Shown piece after piece: positions 33,153 to 41,937 of a stretch of DNA of 64,000 bases. The number at the start of each line of letters is the position of its first letter. The first letter of the stretch is position 1. The stretch comes from DATMTS01 sp035564555 (GTDB taxonomy: Bacteria; Actinomycetota; Actinomycetes; Actinomycetales; Microbacteriaceae): the NCBI GenBank assembly GCA_035564555.1, contig DATMTS010000115.1, forward strand, positions 1 to 64,000, read 5' to 3'. The position numbers were made by a program, and so were the translations under genes. The notes beneath the pieces were generated by a model. The model saw only the letters and a list, made by a program, of their open reading frames with translations, was not told the DNA's origin and made no database searches.

Positions 33153-35249
33153 TCAGCCCGGCAGAGGGGCGATGGCCCGGATCGTGACCACGGCACGCTT
33201 GAACTCGGGCATCTGCGAGATCGGGTCGGTCGCGTCGCTGGTGAGCAGGTTCGCGCTGTGCACACCGGCGAAGTGGAACGGCAGGAACACCGTGTCGCGC
33301 CGGATGCCACGGGTGAGTTGGAGGGTTGCGACCACGCGCCCGCGTGCTCCGGTCAGTTCGACGGAGTCGCCGTCGGCCAGGCCCCGATCGGCTGCGGTCG
33401 CCGGGTGCAGCTGTGCGCGAAGCACAGGCTGAGCCGCCGCGAGTTCGGGCACCCGGCGGGTCTGGCTGCCCGACTGATAGTGCTCCAGCAGACGTCCGGT
33501 GATCAGCAGGAGTTCGTCGTCGCGCGGGTCGGGCTCAGCCGGGGGTCGCACCGCGACCGGCACGATCGCCGCCCGGCCGTCGTCGTGCGCGAAGCGCTCG
33601 GTGAACAGGCGGGGCGTGCCTCGGCTTCCCGCCGGGTATGGCCAGTATGCCGGCGCTCCCTCGTCGAGCACCTCGTGGCTGAGTCCGGAATAGTCGGCGA
33701 TGCCGCCCGCCGACGCCCTGGCGAGCTCGTCGAAGACAGCCGCCGGGTCGGTGTCGTAGCGGCCTGGCGCGTTCAGGCGCCTGGCGAGTTCGGCCATGAT
33801 CCAGAGTTCGCTGCGCGAGCCCGGCGGCGGATCGATCGCGCGGCGACGACGGATGACGCGTCCCTCCAGGTTCGTCATCGTGCCCTCTTCCTCCGCCCAC
33901 TGGGTGACCGGCAGCACGACGTCGGCCAGTTCTGCGGTCTCGGAGAGGAAGAAGTCGCAGACCACGAGCAGGTCGAGACGGTGCAGGGCCTCGCGCACGA
34001 CCGATGAGTTCGGCGCCGAGACGACGACGTTCGCGCCGTGCACGAGCAGCGCCCGTACGCCGCCGGTGCGGCCCAGAGAGGCGAGTAACTGGACGGCGGG
34101 AAGGCCGGCGCCCGGGATGGCCGTCGCATCGACTCCCCAGACGCCTGCGACGTGCGCACGGGCATCCGGGTCTGTGATCGACCGATAGCCGGGGAGCTGA
34201 TCGCACTTCTGCCCGTGCTCGCGGCCGCCTTGACCGTTGCCCTGCCCCGTCATGGTGCCGTACCCGGAATCGGTCGAGCCGGGCAGGCCGAGAATGAGCG
34301 CGAGGTTGATCGCGGCGGTGGCGGTGTCGGTGCCGTCGATGTGCTGCTCCACACCGCGCCCGGTGAGGATGTATCTGCCGCCCGGCGCCGCGAGGCGACG
34401 CGCGAGTTCGAGCAGCCGGGGAACGGGCACGCCGGTGACCTGGGCTGTGCGCTGCGGCCACCAGCCTGCGACGCTGCGGCGCAAGGCCGCGAAACCGGTG
34501 GTGCGGGTCGCGATGTAGTCCGCGTCGCACAGCCGTTCGGAGATCACGATGTGCGTCAGCCCGAGCAGAAGGGCCAGATCGGTGCCGGGCACCGGTTGCA
34601 CGTGCATCCCCGCGCCGTCGGCCGTGAGCTTGGCCGTAGAGCTGAGCCGGGGGTCGACCACGATGAGGCCGCCGGAAGCACGCGCTCCTTCGAGGTGCGA
34701 GAGCAGTGGCGGCATGGTGTCGGCCATGTTCGATCCCAGGATCAGAATCGTGTCGGCGGAGTCGAGATCGGCGACGGGGAACGGCAGCCCGCGATCGAGC
34801 CCGAATGCGCGTTTGGCCGCGGCCGCCGCCGACGACATGCAGAACCTGCCGTTGTAGTCGATGCGACTCGTGCCCAGCGCGATGCGCGCGAATTTGCCCA
34901 GCTGGTAGGCCTTCTCGTTGGTCAGTCCACCTCCGCCGAAGACGCCGACAGCATCAGCACCGTGCTCGGCTCGCGTGGCTCGCAGCCGGTCGGCGATCAG
35001 ATCCAGCGCATCGCCCCAGCTCGCGGCCGCGAGAACGCCGTTCGCGCCCCGGATCAGCGGCGCAGCGATCCGCTGCGGCGAGTTCAGCAGCGCCGCGCTC
35101 GACCATCCCTTGCGGCACAGGCCGCCGCGGTTCGTGGGGAAGAACCGTCCGTCGACGGTGACGGGTTCGGCGCCCGCCGGCGCCCGGTCGACCGGTGTCA
35201 ACGTCATCGCGCACTGCAGAGCGCAGTACGGGCAGTGCGTGTCTGTCAT
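33153..35249 (-). CDS. Assimilatory nitrate reductase, catalytic molybdopterin subunit
   Basis: The protein has 698 residues, a NasA/NasC-type member of the bis-MGD molybdopterin oxidoreductases that reduces nitrate to nitrite in the cytosol. The N-terminal [4Fe-4S] ligands are Cys6, Cys9 and Cys13 (HCPYCALQC) plus Cys45 (GGLCRKGW). The likely Mo ligand is Cys137 in NGRFCMSSAAAA. Further blocks are ILGSNMADTMPP, TGQGNGQGGREHGQKCDQLP and the C-terminal dinucleotide-binding domain (LLLITGRLLEHYQSGSQTRR). It has no Tat signal and no C-terminal BFD-like [2Fe-2S] domain; that domain is on the protein encoded at 37017-38546, its probable electron donor. GGAGGA precedes the ATG. It is divergent from the acyl-CoA dehydrogenase gene. 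Confidence 0.9.
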   Translation of the reverse strand: MTDTHCPYCALQCAMTLTPVDRAPAGAEPVTVDGRFFPTNRGGLCRKGWSSAALLNSPQRIAAPLIRGANGVLAAASWGDALDLIADRLRATRAEHGADAVGVFGGGGLTNEKAYQLGKFARIALGTSRIDYNGRFCMSSAAAAAKRAFGLDRGLPFPVADLDSADTILILGSNMADTMPPLLSHLEGARASGGLIVVDPRLSSTAKLTADGAGMHVQPVPGTDLALLLGLTHIVISERLCDADYIATRTTGFAALRRSVAGWWPQRTAQVTGVPVPRLLELARRLAAPGGRYILTGRGVEQHIDGTDTATAAINLALILGLPGSTDSGYGTMTGQGNGQGGREHGQKCDQLPGYRSITDPDARAHVAGVWGVDATAIPGAGLPAVQLLASLGRTGGVRALLVHGANVVVSAPNSSVVREALHRLDLLVVCDFFLSETAELADVVLPVTQWAEEEGTMTNLEGRVIRRRRAIDPPPGSRSELWIMAELARRLNAPGRYDTDPAAVFDELARASAGGIADYSGLSHEVLDEGAPAYWPYPAGSRGTPRLFTERFAHDDGRAAIVPVAVRPPAEPDPRDDELLLITGRLLEHYQSGSQTRRVPELAAAQPVLRAQLHPATAADRGLADGDSVELTGARGRVVATLQLTRGIRRDTVFLPFHFAGVHSANLLTSDATDPISQMPEFKRAVVTIRAIAPLPG

Positions 35250-35373
35250 GGTTCCTCCGCTCGCGCTCGACGGTAGCGCCACGATGTTTCGCGGCCGAGG
35301 TCGGCTTGTACCGGGCACGTCACCGGCGCCTCACAGGCTGCGGAAGCGGGTGTGAGGGGTGATAGTGGATGCC

Positions 35374-37020
35374 ATGAGCCATCCGCAGGACCACAGCACG
35401 CACATCGTGGCGAACCAGCCGCCGGCCCGCACGCAGATCGACGAGTTCACCGAGAACGTGCCGTTGGCCGAGGGGGTGCTCCGGCACGATGCGGCATGGG
35501 CGATGGAGCAATTGAGCGAGATCGGACGCCTGGTGGGCGGCGCAGGCTTCCAGCGAGCGGCGCAGCTCGCGAACGCACACGAGCCTGTGCTGCGCAGCCA
35601 TGACAAATGGGGCAACCGCATCGACGAGGTCGACTACGACGCGGGATACCACGAGGTGATCGCCAGCGCCGTGGCGCACGGCGCGCACACCGCCGCCTGG
35701 GCGAATCCCCGACCGGGGGCGAACGTCGCGCGAGCCGCGGTGTTCATGCTGCACGCCCAGATCGAGGCGGGGCACGCGTGCCCGGTGTCGATGACGCACG
35801 CCGTCGTGCCCGCGTTGCGTCAGCAGCCCGAGCTCGCCGCGATCTGGCTGCCGCGCGTTTACTCGCGCGGATACGATGGCGCCCTCGCGGCCCCCGCGAG
35901 CAAGCCCGGTGCCCTGTTCGGAATGGCGATGACCGAGAAGCAGGGTGGCAGCGATGTGCGGGCCAACACGACCCGTGCGCAGCCCGCCGGGGACGGCACG
36001 TTCCTGATCACGGGCCACAAGTGGTTCTGCTCCGCGCCGATGTCCGACGCGTTCCTGGTGCTCGCGCAGACCGCGAAGGGTCTTGGATGCTTTCTGGTTC
36101 CGCGTGTGCTCGACGACGGCACGCGCAACGTGTTCCGCATCCAGCGTCTGAAGGACAAGCTCGGCAATCGCTCGAACGCGTCAGCCGAGGTCGAGTTCGA
36201 CGGCACGTTCGGGTTCGCGGTCGGCGACCTGGACCGCGGGGTTCGCACGATCATCGAGATGGTGGCGCGCACCCGCCTGGACTGCGTGCTCGGAACCGCC
36301 GCCGGCATGCGGCAGTGCGTCGCGGAAGCGGCCTGGCATGTGCGGCATCGCGCGGCATTCGGTCGCACCCTGGTCGATCAGCCGGCGATGCGCAACGTCG
36401 TCGCTGACCTCGCCCTGGAATCCGAGGCGGCGACGGCGACCGCCCTGCGACTCGCCCGTGCGCACGACGACGACGTGTCCGAGCAGGAGGCTGCGTTTCG
36501 CCGTCTTGCGACGGCGGTGGAGAAGTACTGGGTCTGCAAGCGCGGACCCGGCCACGCGTATGAGGCGCTCGAGTGCCTCGGCGGCAACGGGTACACCGAG
36601 GACTTCCCGCTCGCCAGACGGTATCGGGAGCAGCCCGTGATGGCCGTGTGGGAGGGCTCAGGCAACGTGATCGCGCTCGACACCGTTCGTGCGATCACCC
36701 GGGAGGCAGGGGCGTTCGACGCATTCGACGCCGAGGTTTCACTCGCCGCCGGCGGCGACGCGGTGCTTGACGGGCATCTGGAGCGCACCCGCCACGCTGT
36801 GCTGTCGCTGGGCCGGTTGGATGCCGACGCCGCGGCTCTGCAGGCTCGGCGCCTCACCGAGGACCTGGCCCTGGCGCTTCAGGCGTCGCTCCTGGTGCGG
36901 TACGCGCCGTCAGCGGTGGCGGACGCGTTCATCCGTTCGCGTCTGGCCCCCTCGCGTTCTTGGCAGTACGGCAACCTGTCGGTCTCCGCCGACCTCGGCG
37001 GCATCCTGGAGCGCGCCTAG
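35374..37020 (+). CDS. AidB-family acyl-CoA dehydrogenase
   Basis: The protein has 548 residues. Acyl-CoA dehydrogenase blocks are MAMTEKQGGSDVRANTT, WFCSAPMSDAFLVLA, and the catalytic-region segment ECLGGNGYTEDFPLARRYRE followed by WEGSGNVIALD, which is typical of the AidB branch. AidB of Escherichia coli is an alkylation-response flavoprotein that binds DNA; other members are ordinary acyl-CoA dehydrogenases, and sequence alone does not decide. ATG 35374 is preferred because GATAGT at 35361-35366 could be a leaderless -10 box. It is the only plus-strand gene before nirD inside the nitrate cluster and has no obvious role in it. Its stop overlaps the next stop in a CTAG. Confidence 0.88.
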   Translation: MSHPQDHSTHIVANQPPARTQIDEFTENVPLAEGVLRHDAAWAMEQLSEIGRLVGGAGFQRAAQLANAHEPVLRSHDKWGNRIDEVDYDAGYHEVIASAVAHGAHTAAWANPRPGANVARAAVFMLHAQIEAGHACPVSMTHAVVPALRQQPELAAIWLPRVYSRGYDGALAAPASKPGALFGMAMTEKQGGSDVRANTTRAQPAGDGTFLITGHKWFCSAPMSDAFLVLAQTAKGLGCFLVPRVLDDGTRNVFRIQRLKDKLGNRSNASAEVEFDGTFGFAVGDLDRGVRTIIEMVARTRLDCVLGTAAGMRQCVAEAAWHVRHRAAFGRTLVDQPAMRNVVADLALESEAATATALRLARAHDDDVSEQEAAFRRLATAVEKYWVCKRGPGHAYEALECLGGNGYTEDFPLARRYREQPVMAVWEGSGNVIALDTVRAITREAGAFDAFDAEVSLAAGGDAVLDGHLERTRHAVLSLGRLDADAAALQARRLTEDLALALQASLLVRYAPSAVADAFIRSRLAPSRSWQYGNLSVSADLGGILERA

Positions 37021-38546
37021 ATCGCCGGCTCGGCAGCCGGCGACGACCTCTCGATCAGCTCGGCGATGCGCGAGCGGCAGCCGCCGCATCCGGTTCCCGC
37101 GCGGGTCGCCTTTCCGACGCATGCGACCGTGTCGTTGCCGTCGGCGACCGCGGTCTCGATCTGTGCAACCGAAACCCCGTTGCACAGACACACCGTGCTG
37201 TCCGGGGCGAACAGGTCGACGGACGACCCGAACTCGTCGTCCGGCCCGTCGAAGCGCAGCAGCAGCGAGCGGTCGCTGGGCAGTTCGCCGCCGCGCTCGA
37301 ACAGCACGGTCAACTCGGCGCCGGTGCGCGGCATCCCGACGCTCGCGAATGCCTCGAGCACGCCGTCCCTGGTGACCATCTTCACGTATCTGCCGTGCTG
37401 AGGGTCGGCCCATTGAGCGACGGCAGGCGGCGGCGCGGTGCCCGTGGGAGCGGGATCCCACGGCTCGGCGGACACGTCCCCGGCGGCCACCACATCGATG
37501 TCTCCGCCCTTGAGCATCACGACGGCCGCCCGCTCGAGCGGAGGTCCGCCCGGGTGCGGCCCGGCGCCGGCGTCCGCGGCGAAGCGTGCGGCCAGCCAGT
37601 CGGCCTGCCGCCACCCGGGCCCGATCAGCCCGGACGGCGCATGATCCTCCACCTGGGCGCAGTCGCCGATCGCGAAGACGACCGGGTCGTCGCAGGAGGC
37701 GAGTTCGGGCGTGACGACCACGCCGGCGGACGTGCGCAGCCCGCACTCCGCGGCGAGCTCGGTGCGCGCGCCCACGCCGCAGGACAGCACGAGCAGATCA
37801 CCGGGGATCGTCTTGCCGTCGGCCGTCGCAAGCGCGCCGAAACGCGGTTCGCCGTCGGCGTCGTGAGCGAAGACGACGGCCTCCGCCCGGCTGTGCGCGA
37901 TGATCTCGACCCCCGCCGCACGCAACGCGTTGGCCAGCACCGTTCCGGCACCGCGGTCGAGGTTACGCGGCATCGGAACCGGTCCGTGGTGCACCACGGT
38001 GACCCGCATCCCGTCCTGCGCGGCGAGCAGCGCGAACTCGAGTCCGAGTACACCGGCGCCGAGCACGACCACCCGGCAGCCCGGCTGGGCCGCCGCGATG
38101 AGCTCGGCGTCACCGCGGTCACGCAACACCGTGATGCCACCTGGCAGTTCATGGTCCAGGCCCGCACCACGGGATGCGTCGCGCCGGTTCACGCCGTCGA
38201 GGGTCGGCACGTTCGACCGGGCTCCGGTGGCGAGCACGAGGCGGTCGTATGGCAGGCTCTCACCGTCGTACAGCCGCACCGTGCGAGCGGGCCGATCGAT
38301 CGCCACCACGCGCGCGCCGGTCAGCACCCGGGCACCGGCGGCCCGGGCATCCGCGGCGTCGTGCAATTCGAGGTCGTCCCAGTGCAGCCGGCCGAGCGCG
38401 TACTCGGCGACGAGCACCCGGTTGTACGGATTCACGGGTTCGGCGCCGACGACGGTCAGGTCGACGAGCCCGGCGCGCACCGCGGGCAGCAGTTCGTCGA
38501 CGAACCGCGCGCCGACCGGGCCGTAACCGATGACGACGACGCGCAT
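37017..38546 (-). CDS. FAD-dependent oxidoreductase with BFD-like [2Fe-2S] domain (nitrate reductase electron transfer)
   Basis: The protein has 509 residues. It has the two-dinucleotide-binding FAD/NAD(P)H oxidoreductase fold: VVVIGYGPVGARFVDEL at the N-terminus, LVLATGARSNVPT, VVVLGAGVLGLEFALL near residue 153, and VVFAIGDCAQVEDHA. The C-terminal 60 residues are a bacterioferritin-associated-ferredoxin-like domain with the ligands CLCNG (about 453 and 455) and GCGGC (about 485 and 488). It resembles NasB and the N-terminal half of NirB, and should pass electrons from NAD(P)H to the nitrate reductase. Its ATG overlaps the narK stop (TGATG on the minus strand). Confidence 0.85.
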   Translation of the reverse strand: MRVVVIGYGPVGARFVDELLPAVRAGLVDLTVVGAEPVNPYNRVLVAEYALGRLHWDDLELHDAADARAAGARVLTGARVVAIDRPARTVRLYDGESLPYDRLVLATGARSNVPTLDGVNRRDASRGAGLDHELPGGITVLRDRGDAELIAAAQPGCRVVVLGAGVLGLEFALLAAQDGMRVTVVHHGPVPMPRNLDRGAGTVLANALRAAGVEIIAHSRAEAVVFAHDADGEPRFGALATADGKTIPGDLLVLSCGVGARTELAAECGLRTSAGVVVTPELASCDDPVVFAIGDCAQVEDHAPSGLIGPGWRQADWLAARFAADAGAGPHPGGPPLERAAVVMLKGGDIDVVAAGDVSAEPWDPAPTGTAPPPAVAQWADPQHGRYVKMVTRDGVLEAFASVGMPRTGAELTVLFERGGELPSDRSLLLRFDGPDDEFGSSVDLFAPDSTVCLCNGVSVAQIETAVADGNDTVACVGKATRAGTGCGGCRSRIAELIERSSPAAEPAI

Positions 38547-39898
38547 CAGATGCGGCGTCCGGCCAGGGCCCCGCGGGGGCGCAGGTAGATTCCTGCGGTG
38601 ATGAGCAGCAGCACGGCGTACGCACCGACGAATCCATAGAACGCGCTCGTGTATGAGCCGGTCGCACCGAGAGACGCGCCGAGCACCTGCGGGATCACGA
38701 AGCCGCCGTAGGCGCCGATCGCGGAGATGATGCCCAGAGCGGCTGCGGCCGTGCGCTGCGGCGCGATGACCGCCGGGATCATCCGATACGTCGATCCGTT
38801 GCCGACGCCGGAGGCGACGAAGAGCACCAGGAAGAACGCGAGGAACACCCAGAAGTTGTGCAGGGGCAGCGTCCATACCACCGCGAGCGCACCCGATGCC
38901 ATCACGGCGAATGCCCACACGGTGATCACGGCGCCCCCGAATCGGTCGGCGAGCCGGCCGCCGTAGGGACGGGCGAGGGATCCGACCAAGGCGCCGAGGA
39001 ACGCGAGCGAGACGGATGCCGAACCGACGGCGAACGTGGAGAACTGGGGGAACTGGTCGGCGATCAGCTTCGGGAACACGCCGGCGAATCCGATGAACGA
39101 GCCGAAGGTGCCCACGTACAGCAGAGCGAGCAGCCACAGGTGCGGCTGGCGCAGGGCCGCCGCCGATGCCGCCAGATCGGCCCGAGCGTTCGAGAGGTTG
39201 TCCATGTAGCGGGATGCCCCGAAGATCGCAACGAGGATGAGCGGGATCCAGATCCAGCCAGCCAGGGGCAGGGCGAGGGTGGCGCCTGCGGCGACGGTCA
39301 CGACGATCGGAACGACGAATTGAGCGACGGAGGCGCCGACGTTTCCGCCCGCCGCGTTCAGGCCCAGAGCCCAGCCCTTCTCGCGTTGCGGAAAGAAGAA
39401 CGTGATGTTCGACATCGAGCTGGCGAAGTTGCCGCCGCCGAGCCCGGCCAGCCCGGCGACGACGAGCATCACCCAGAACGGCGTGGACGGGTTGCCGACG
39501 ACGAGGGCCAGCAGCACGGTGGGGATCAGCAGCAACGACGCGGAGACGATGGTCCAGTTGCGGCCGCCGAACCGGGGGACCATGAACGAATAGGGGAACC
39601 GAAGCGTCGCGCCGACCAGGCTCGGCAGCGAGATCAGCCAGAACGTCTGCGAGGTGGTGAAGTGGAACCCGGCGGCCGGAAGCATGACGATGACGATGCT
39701 CCACAGCTGCCATACGACGAAGCCGAGGAATTCAGCGAACACCGACCAGCCGAGGTTGCGTCGTGCGATCCCGCGTCCGACGCTCTGCCATTGGTCGGCG
39801 TCCTCGGGATCCCACCCGTCGATCCAGCGACCGGGGCGGACGGTGAGACGGGCGCCGGTGGTCGAAGTGGTCTCCGGCGCTGACGAGATGCTGGTCAT
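38546..39898 (-). CDS. narK: Nitrate/nitrite transporter, NarK/NNP family MFS
   Basis: The protein has 450 residues with about 12 transmembrane helices, a member of the nitrate-nitrite porter family. Its signature motif lies in GLAGLGGGNFASSMSNITFF near residues 145-164, with a second Gly-rich NNP-like helix at LVLFVASGVGNGSTYRMIP. Arg residues expected to contact nitrate lie in transmembrane helices 2 and 8. A 35-residue N-terminal extension is cytoplasmic. The gene is followed by the overlapping electron-transfer subunit and preceded by a GlnR-like operator, so import and reduction of nitrate appear co-regulated by nitrogen status. Confidence 0.92.
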   Translation of the reverse strand: MTSISSAPETTSTTGARLTVRPGRWIDGWDPEDADQWQSVGRGIARRNLGWSVFAEFLGFVVWQLWSIVIVMLPAAGFHFTTSQTFWLISLPSLVGATLRFPYSFMVPRFGGRNWTIVSASLLLIPTVLLALVVGNPSTPFWVMLVVAGLAGLGGGNFASSMSNITFFFPQREKGWALGLNAAGGNVGASVAQFVVPIVVTVAAGATLALPLAGWIWIPLILVAIFGASRYMDNLSNARADLAASAAALRQPHLWLLALLYVGTFGSFIGFAGVFPKLIADQFPQFSTFAVGSASVSLAFLGALVGSLARPYGGRLADRFGGAVITVWAFAVMASGALAVVWTLPLHNFWVFLAFFLVLFVASGVGNGSTYRMIPAVIAPQRTAAAALGIISAIGAYGGFVIPQVLGASLGATGSYTSAFYGFVGAYAVLLLITAGIYLRPRGALAGRRI

Positions 39899-39948
39899 GA
39901 TGGCTCCAGTCGGTTGTCGATCGGTAGTCCACACGCTACGGATGCGGT

Positions 39949-39986
39949 GTTTCACCCGATCGTGTGCACCGTTACCGTCGAATCAC
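39949..39986 (-). promoter_or_regulatory. Candidate GlnR operator upstream of narK
   Basis: On the minus strand, GTGAT, GTAAC, CACGA and GAAAC occur at exact 11-bp steps. Two of the four match the GlnR half-site consensus gTnAc or GaAAc exactly, GTGAT matches closely and one is degenerate. It lies 51-88 bp upstream of the narK ATG. Confidence 0.45.
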
Positions 39987-40027
39987 GGTGTGCTCACTCC
40001 GGCGGCGGCGGCGCGTGAGGCGCAGCT

Positions 40028-41185
40028 TCAGACGTCGAGCCGGTAGCCGCGCTTGACGACCGTGCGCACCAGCGCGGGGTCGGTCAGCGACTGTCGAAGC
40101 CGGCTGAGGGCGACCTCCATGGCATGGTCGTCGGCGCCGGGGGGCAGAGCCGCGGTCAACTCCCGACGGGGCACGACGGCTCCGCCCGCGCGCACCAGGG
40201 CGCGGAACAATCCGAGCGCACCCGGTGCCAGACGAACGCGTTCACCGTCGATCATGACGGCGGAGCCGCGCAGCTCCACCATGCCGTGCCGGGTCAGCAG
40301 TCGCTCGACCCGATGATTCTCCAGGTGCTCGCAGACCAATCGGATCAAGGCGCCCATCCGATGCCGATCGGGTTGGATCGGCTGCACGCCTGCCGCGCGC
40401 AGCGGCGCGGCGGTCACCGGACCGACCGCTGCGGCCAGCACGTCGGAGGCGAACGCGCCCATCAGATCGTCCACCCGTCCCAGCGCATCCGCGGCGGCGA
40501 GCAGCGCATCCACGGCCGGAGCGCTGGTGAAGGTGACGCAGTCCAATTGTCGAGCGCACACCGCTTCGACCAGTCGGCCGACCCGGTCGTCGCCGGCGTC
40601 GGGGGAGACCCAGCGGTACGGCGCGACGGTGAGCACACGGTGACCGGCGTCGCGCATGCGGTCCAGCTGTTCGGGATCCGGGTAGCCGTGCAACTGCACC
40701 GCAACCGTGAACGGCCCGTCGGCGCGCGCCAACGCGGCGTCGACGAGCGATGCGGTCGTCTCGGTCTCGCTCATTCCGGCGTCCTCCAGGCCCGCGGCAC
40801 GGATGCCGCCGCGCGCTTTGGGACCGCGCACCAGGATGCTGGAGCGCTCCAGCGTGTCCACGAGCAGATGGCCGAGCCCGGCCGCGTCGGCGACCTCGAA
40901 CCAACGACGGATTCCGTAGCTCGTCGTCGCGAGCAGAACGTCGGGCCCCGCTTCGATGACGGCCCTGGTGTCGGCGATGATGGCGTCGTCGTGCTCGGCG
41001 CCGGCGATGCGCAGTGTCGGCGCATGCATCACCTGAGCTCCGCGGCGTACGAAGGCGTCGATCAGATCGGAGCTGCGACGGTCGCTGGTGACGCCGATGC
41101 GGAATCCGTCGAGCTGCGTGGGCGCGAACGCGGGGGTCGACGGCCGGAGGGCGCGCGGCGTGGCGTCCTGCGAGGTGTCCGTCAT
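40028..41185 (-). CDS. Uroporphyrinogen-III synthase fused to a winged-helix DNA-binding domain
   Basis: The protein has 385 residues. Residues 25-285 match HemD (uroporphyrinogen-III synthase), with FRIGVTSDRRSSDLIDAF and DCVTFTSAPAVDALL. The last 80 or so residues form an OmpR-type winged helix: VMIDGERVRLAPGALGLFRA, VVPRRELTAALP, MEVALSRLRQSL and RTVVKRGYRLDV. Such fusions occur near nirBD in actinobacteria. The protein could both make the siroheme precursor and regulate the cluster, or the HemD part could serve only as a sensor; this is inference. Its start overlaps the cobA stop by ATGA. A separate general hemD is presumably elsewhere. Confidence 0.85.
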   Translation of the reverse strand: MTDTSQDATPRALRPSTPAFAPTQLDGFRIGVTSDRRSSDLIDAFVRRGAQVMHAPTLRIAGAEHDDAIIADTRAVIEAGPDVLLATTSYGIRRWFEVADAAGLGHLLVDTLERSSILVRGPKARGGIRAAGLEDAGMSETETTASLVDAALARADGPFTVAVQLHGYPDPEQLDRMRDAGHRVLTVAPYRWVSPDAGDDRVGRLVEAVCARQLDCVTFTSAPAVDALLAAADALGRVDDLMGAFASDVLAAAVGPVTAAPLRAAGVQPIQPDRHRMGALIRLVCEHLENHRVERLLTRHGMVELRGSAVMIDGERVRLAPGALGLFRALVRAGGAVVPRRELTAALPPGADDHAMEVALSRLRQSLTDPALVRTVVKRGYRLDV

Positions 41186-41937
41186 GATCGATCGCCCAAC
41201 GGCACGACCTCGCCGATCACGATCACGGCCGGTGATGCGACTGCCGCCCGCGCAGCATCGACGATCACCTCGCCGAGCGTGGACATCGTCGTGCGCTGCT
41301 GCGGCGAGAAGCCCCGCTCGATGATCGCGACGGGAGTCTCGGCCGGCATCCCGTTGGCCTGCAGCCCCTGCACGAGCGAGGGCAGGGTGCCCACTCCCAT
41401 CAGCACGACGATCGTGCCGCCCAGTGCGGCGAGATGCTGCAGTTCGTGATCGTCCAGCTGAGCATGACCGGAGACGACGGTGAACTTGGTGCTGATGCCG
41501 CGATGGGTGAGGGGGATGCCCGCGACCGCCGGCACGGAGAGAGCGCTGGAGACACCCGGTACCACCTCGACCGGGATGCCCGCCCGCCGGCACGCGAGCA
41601 CCTCCTCGCCGCCGCGTCCGAACACGAAGGGGTCGCCGCCCTTCAGCCGTACCACTGTTGCGCCCGCCTGGGCGTGCTGAAGCATGATCGCGTTGATGCC
41701 GTCCTGATCGATCGGGTGGTGTCCAGGCCGTTTTCCGACGTCGATCAGAAGCGCCTCAGGGGCAAGGGTTCCCAGCTCCTGATGCGGGGCGAGACGGTCG
41801 TAGAGCACGACATCCGCCTCGTGAAGGGCGCGAACCGCCGCAACGGTGAGGAGATCGGCCGAGCCGGGGCCGCCGCCGACCAACACGACGCGCCCGCCAT
41901 CGGTCACCTCGCGCCCGGTCACCTCGCGGTCGATCAC
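41182..41937 (-). CDS. cobA: Uroporphyrinogen-III C-methyltransferase
   Basis: The protein has 251 residues and is SUMT, which adds two methyl groups from SAM to uroporphyrinogen III to give precorrin-2, on the way to siroheme. Signature blocks are VVLVGGGPGSADLLTVAAV at the N-terminus, LYDRLAPHQ, LIDVGKRPGHHP, VVRLKGGDPFVFGRGGEE and GIPLTHRG. It is a stand-alone methyltransferase without the CysG dehydrogenase/ferrochelatase domain. The GTG overlaps the nirB stop (GTGA), coupling cofactor synthesis to the siroheme enzyme. A chelatase is encoded at 45105-45845; a precorrin-2 dehydrogenase is not in the window. Confidence 0.94.
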   Translation of the reverse strand: MIDREVTGREVTDGGRVVLVGGGPGSADLLTVAAVRALHEADVVLYDRLAPHQELGTLAPEALLIDVGKRPGHHPIDQDGINAIMLQHAQAGATVVRLKGGDPFVFGRGGEEVLACRRAGIPVEVVPGVSSALSVPAVAGIPLTHRGISTKFTVVSGHAQLDDHELQHLAALGGTIVVLMGVGTLPSLVQGLQANGMPAETPVAIIERGFSPQQRTTMSTLGEVIVDAARAAVASPAVIVIGEVVPLGDRS

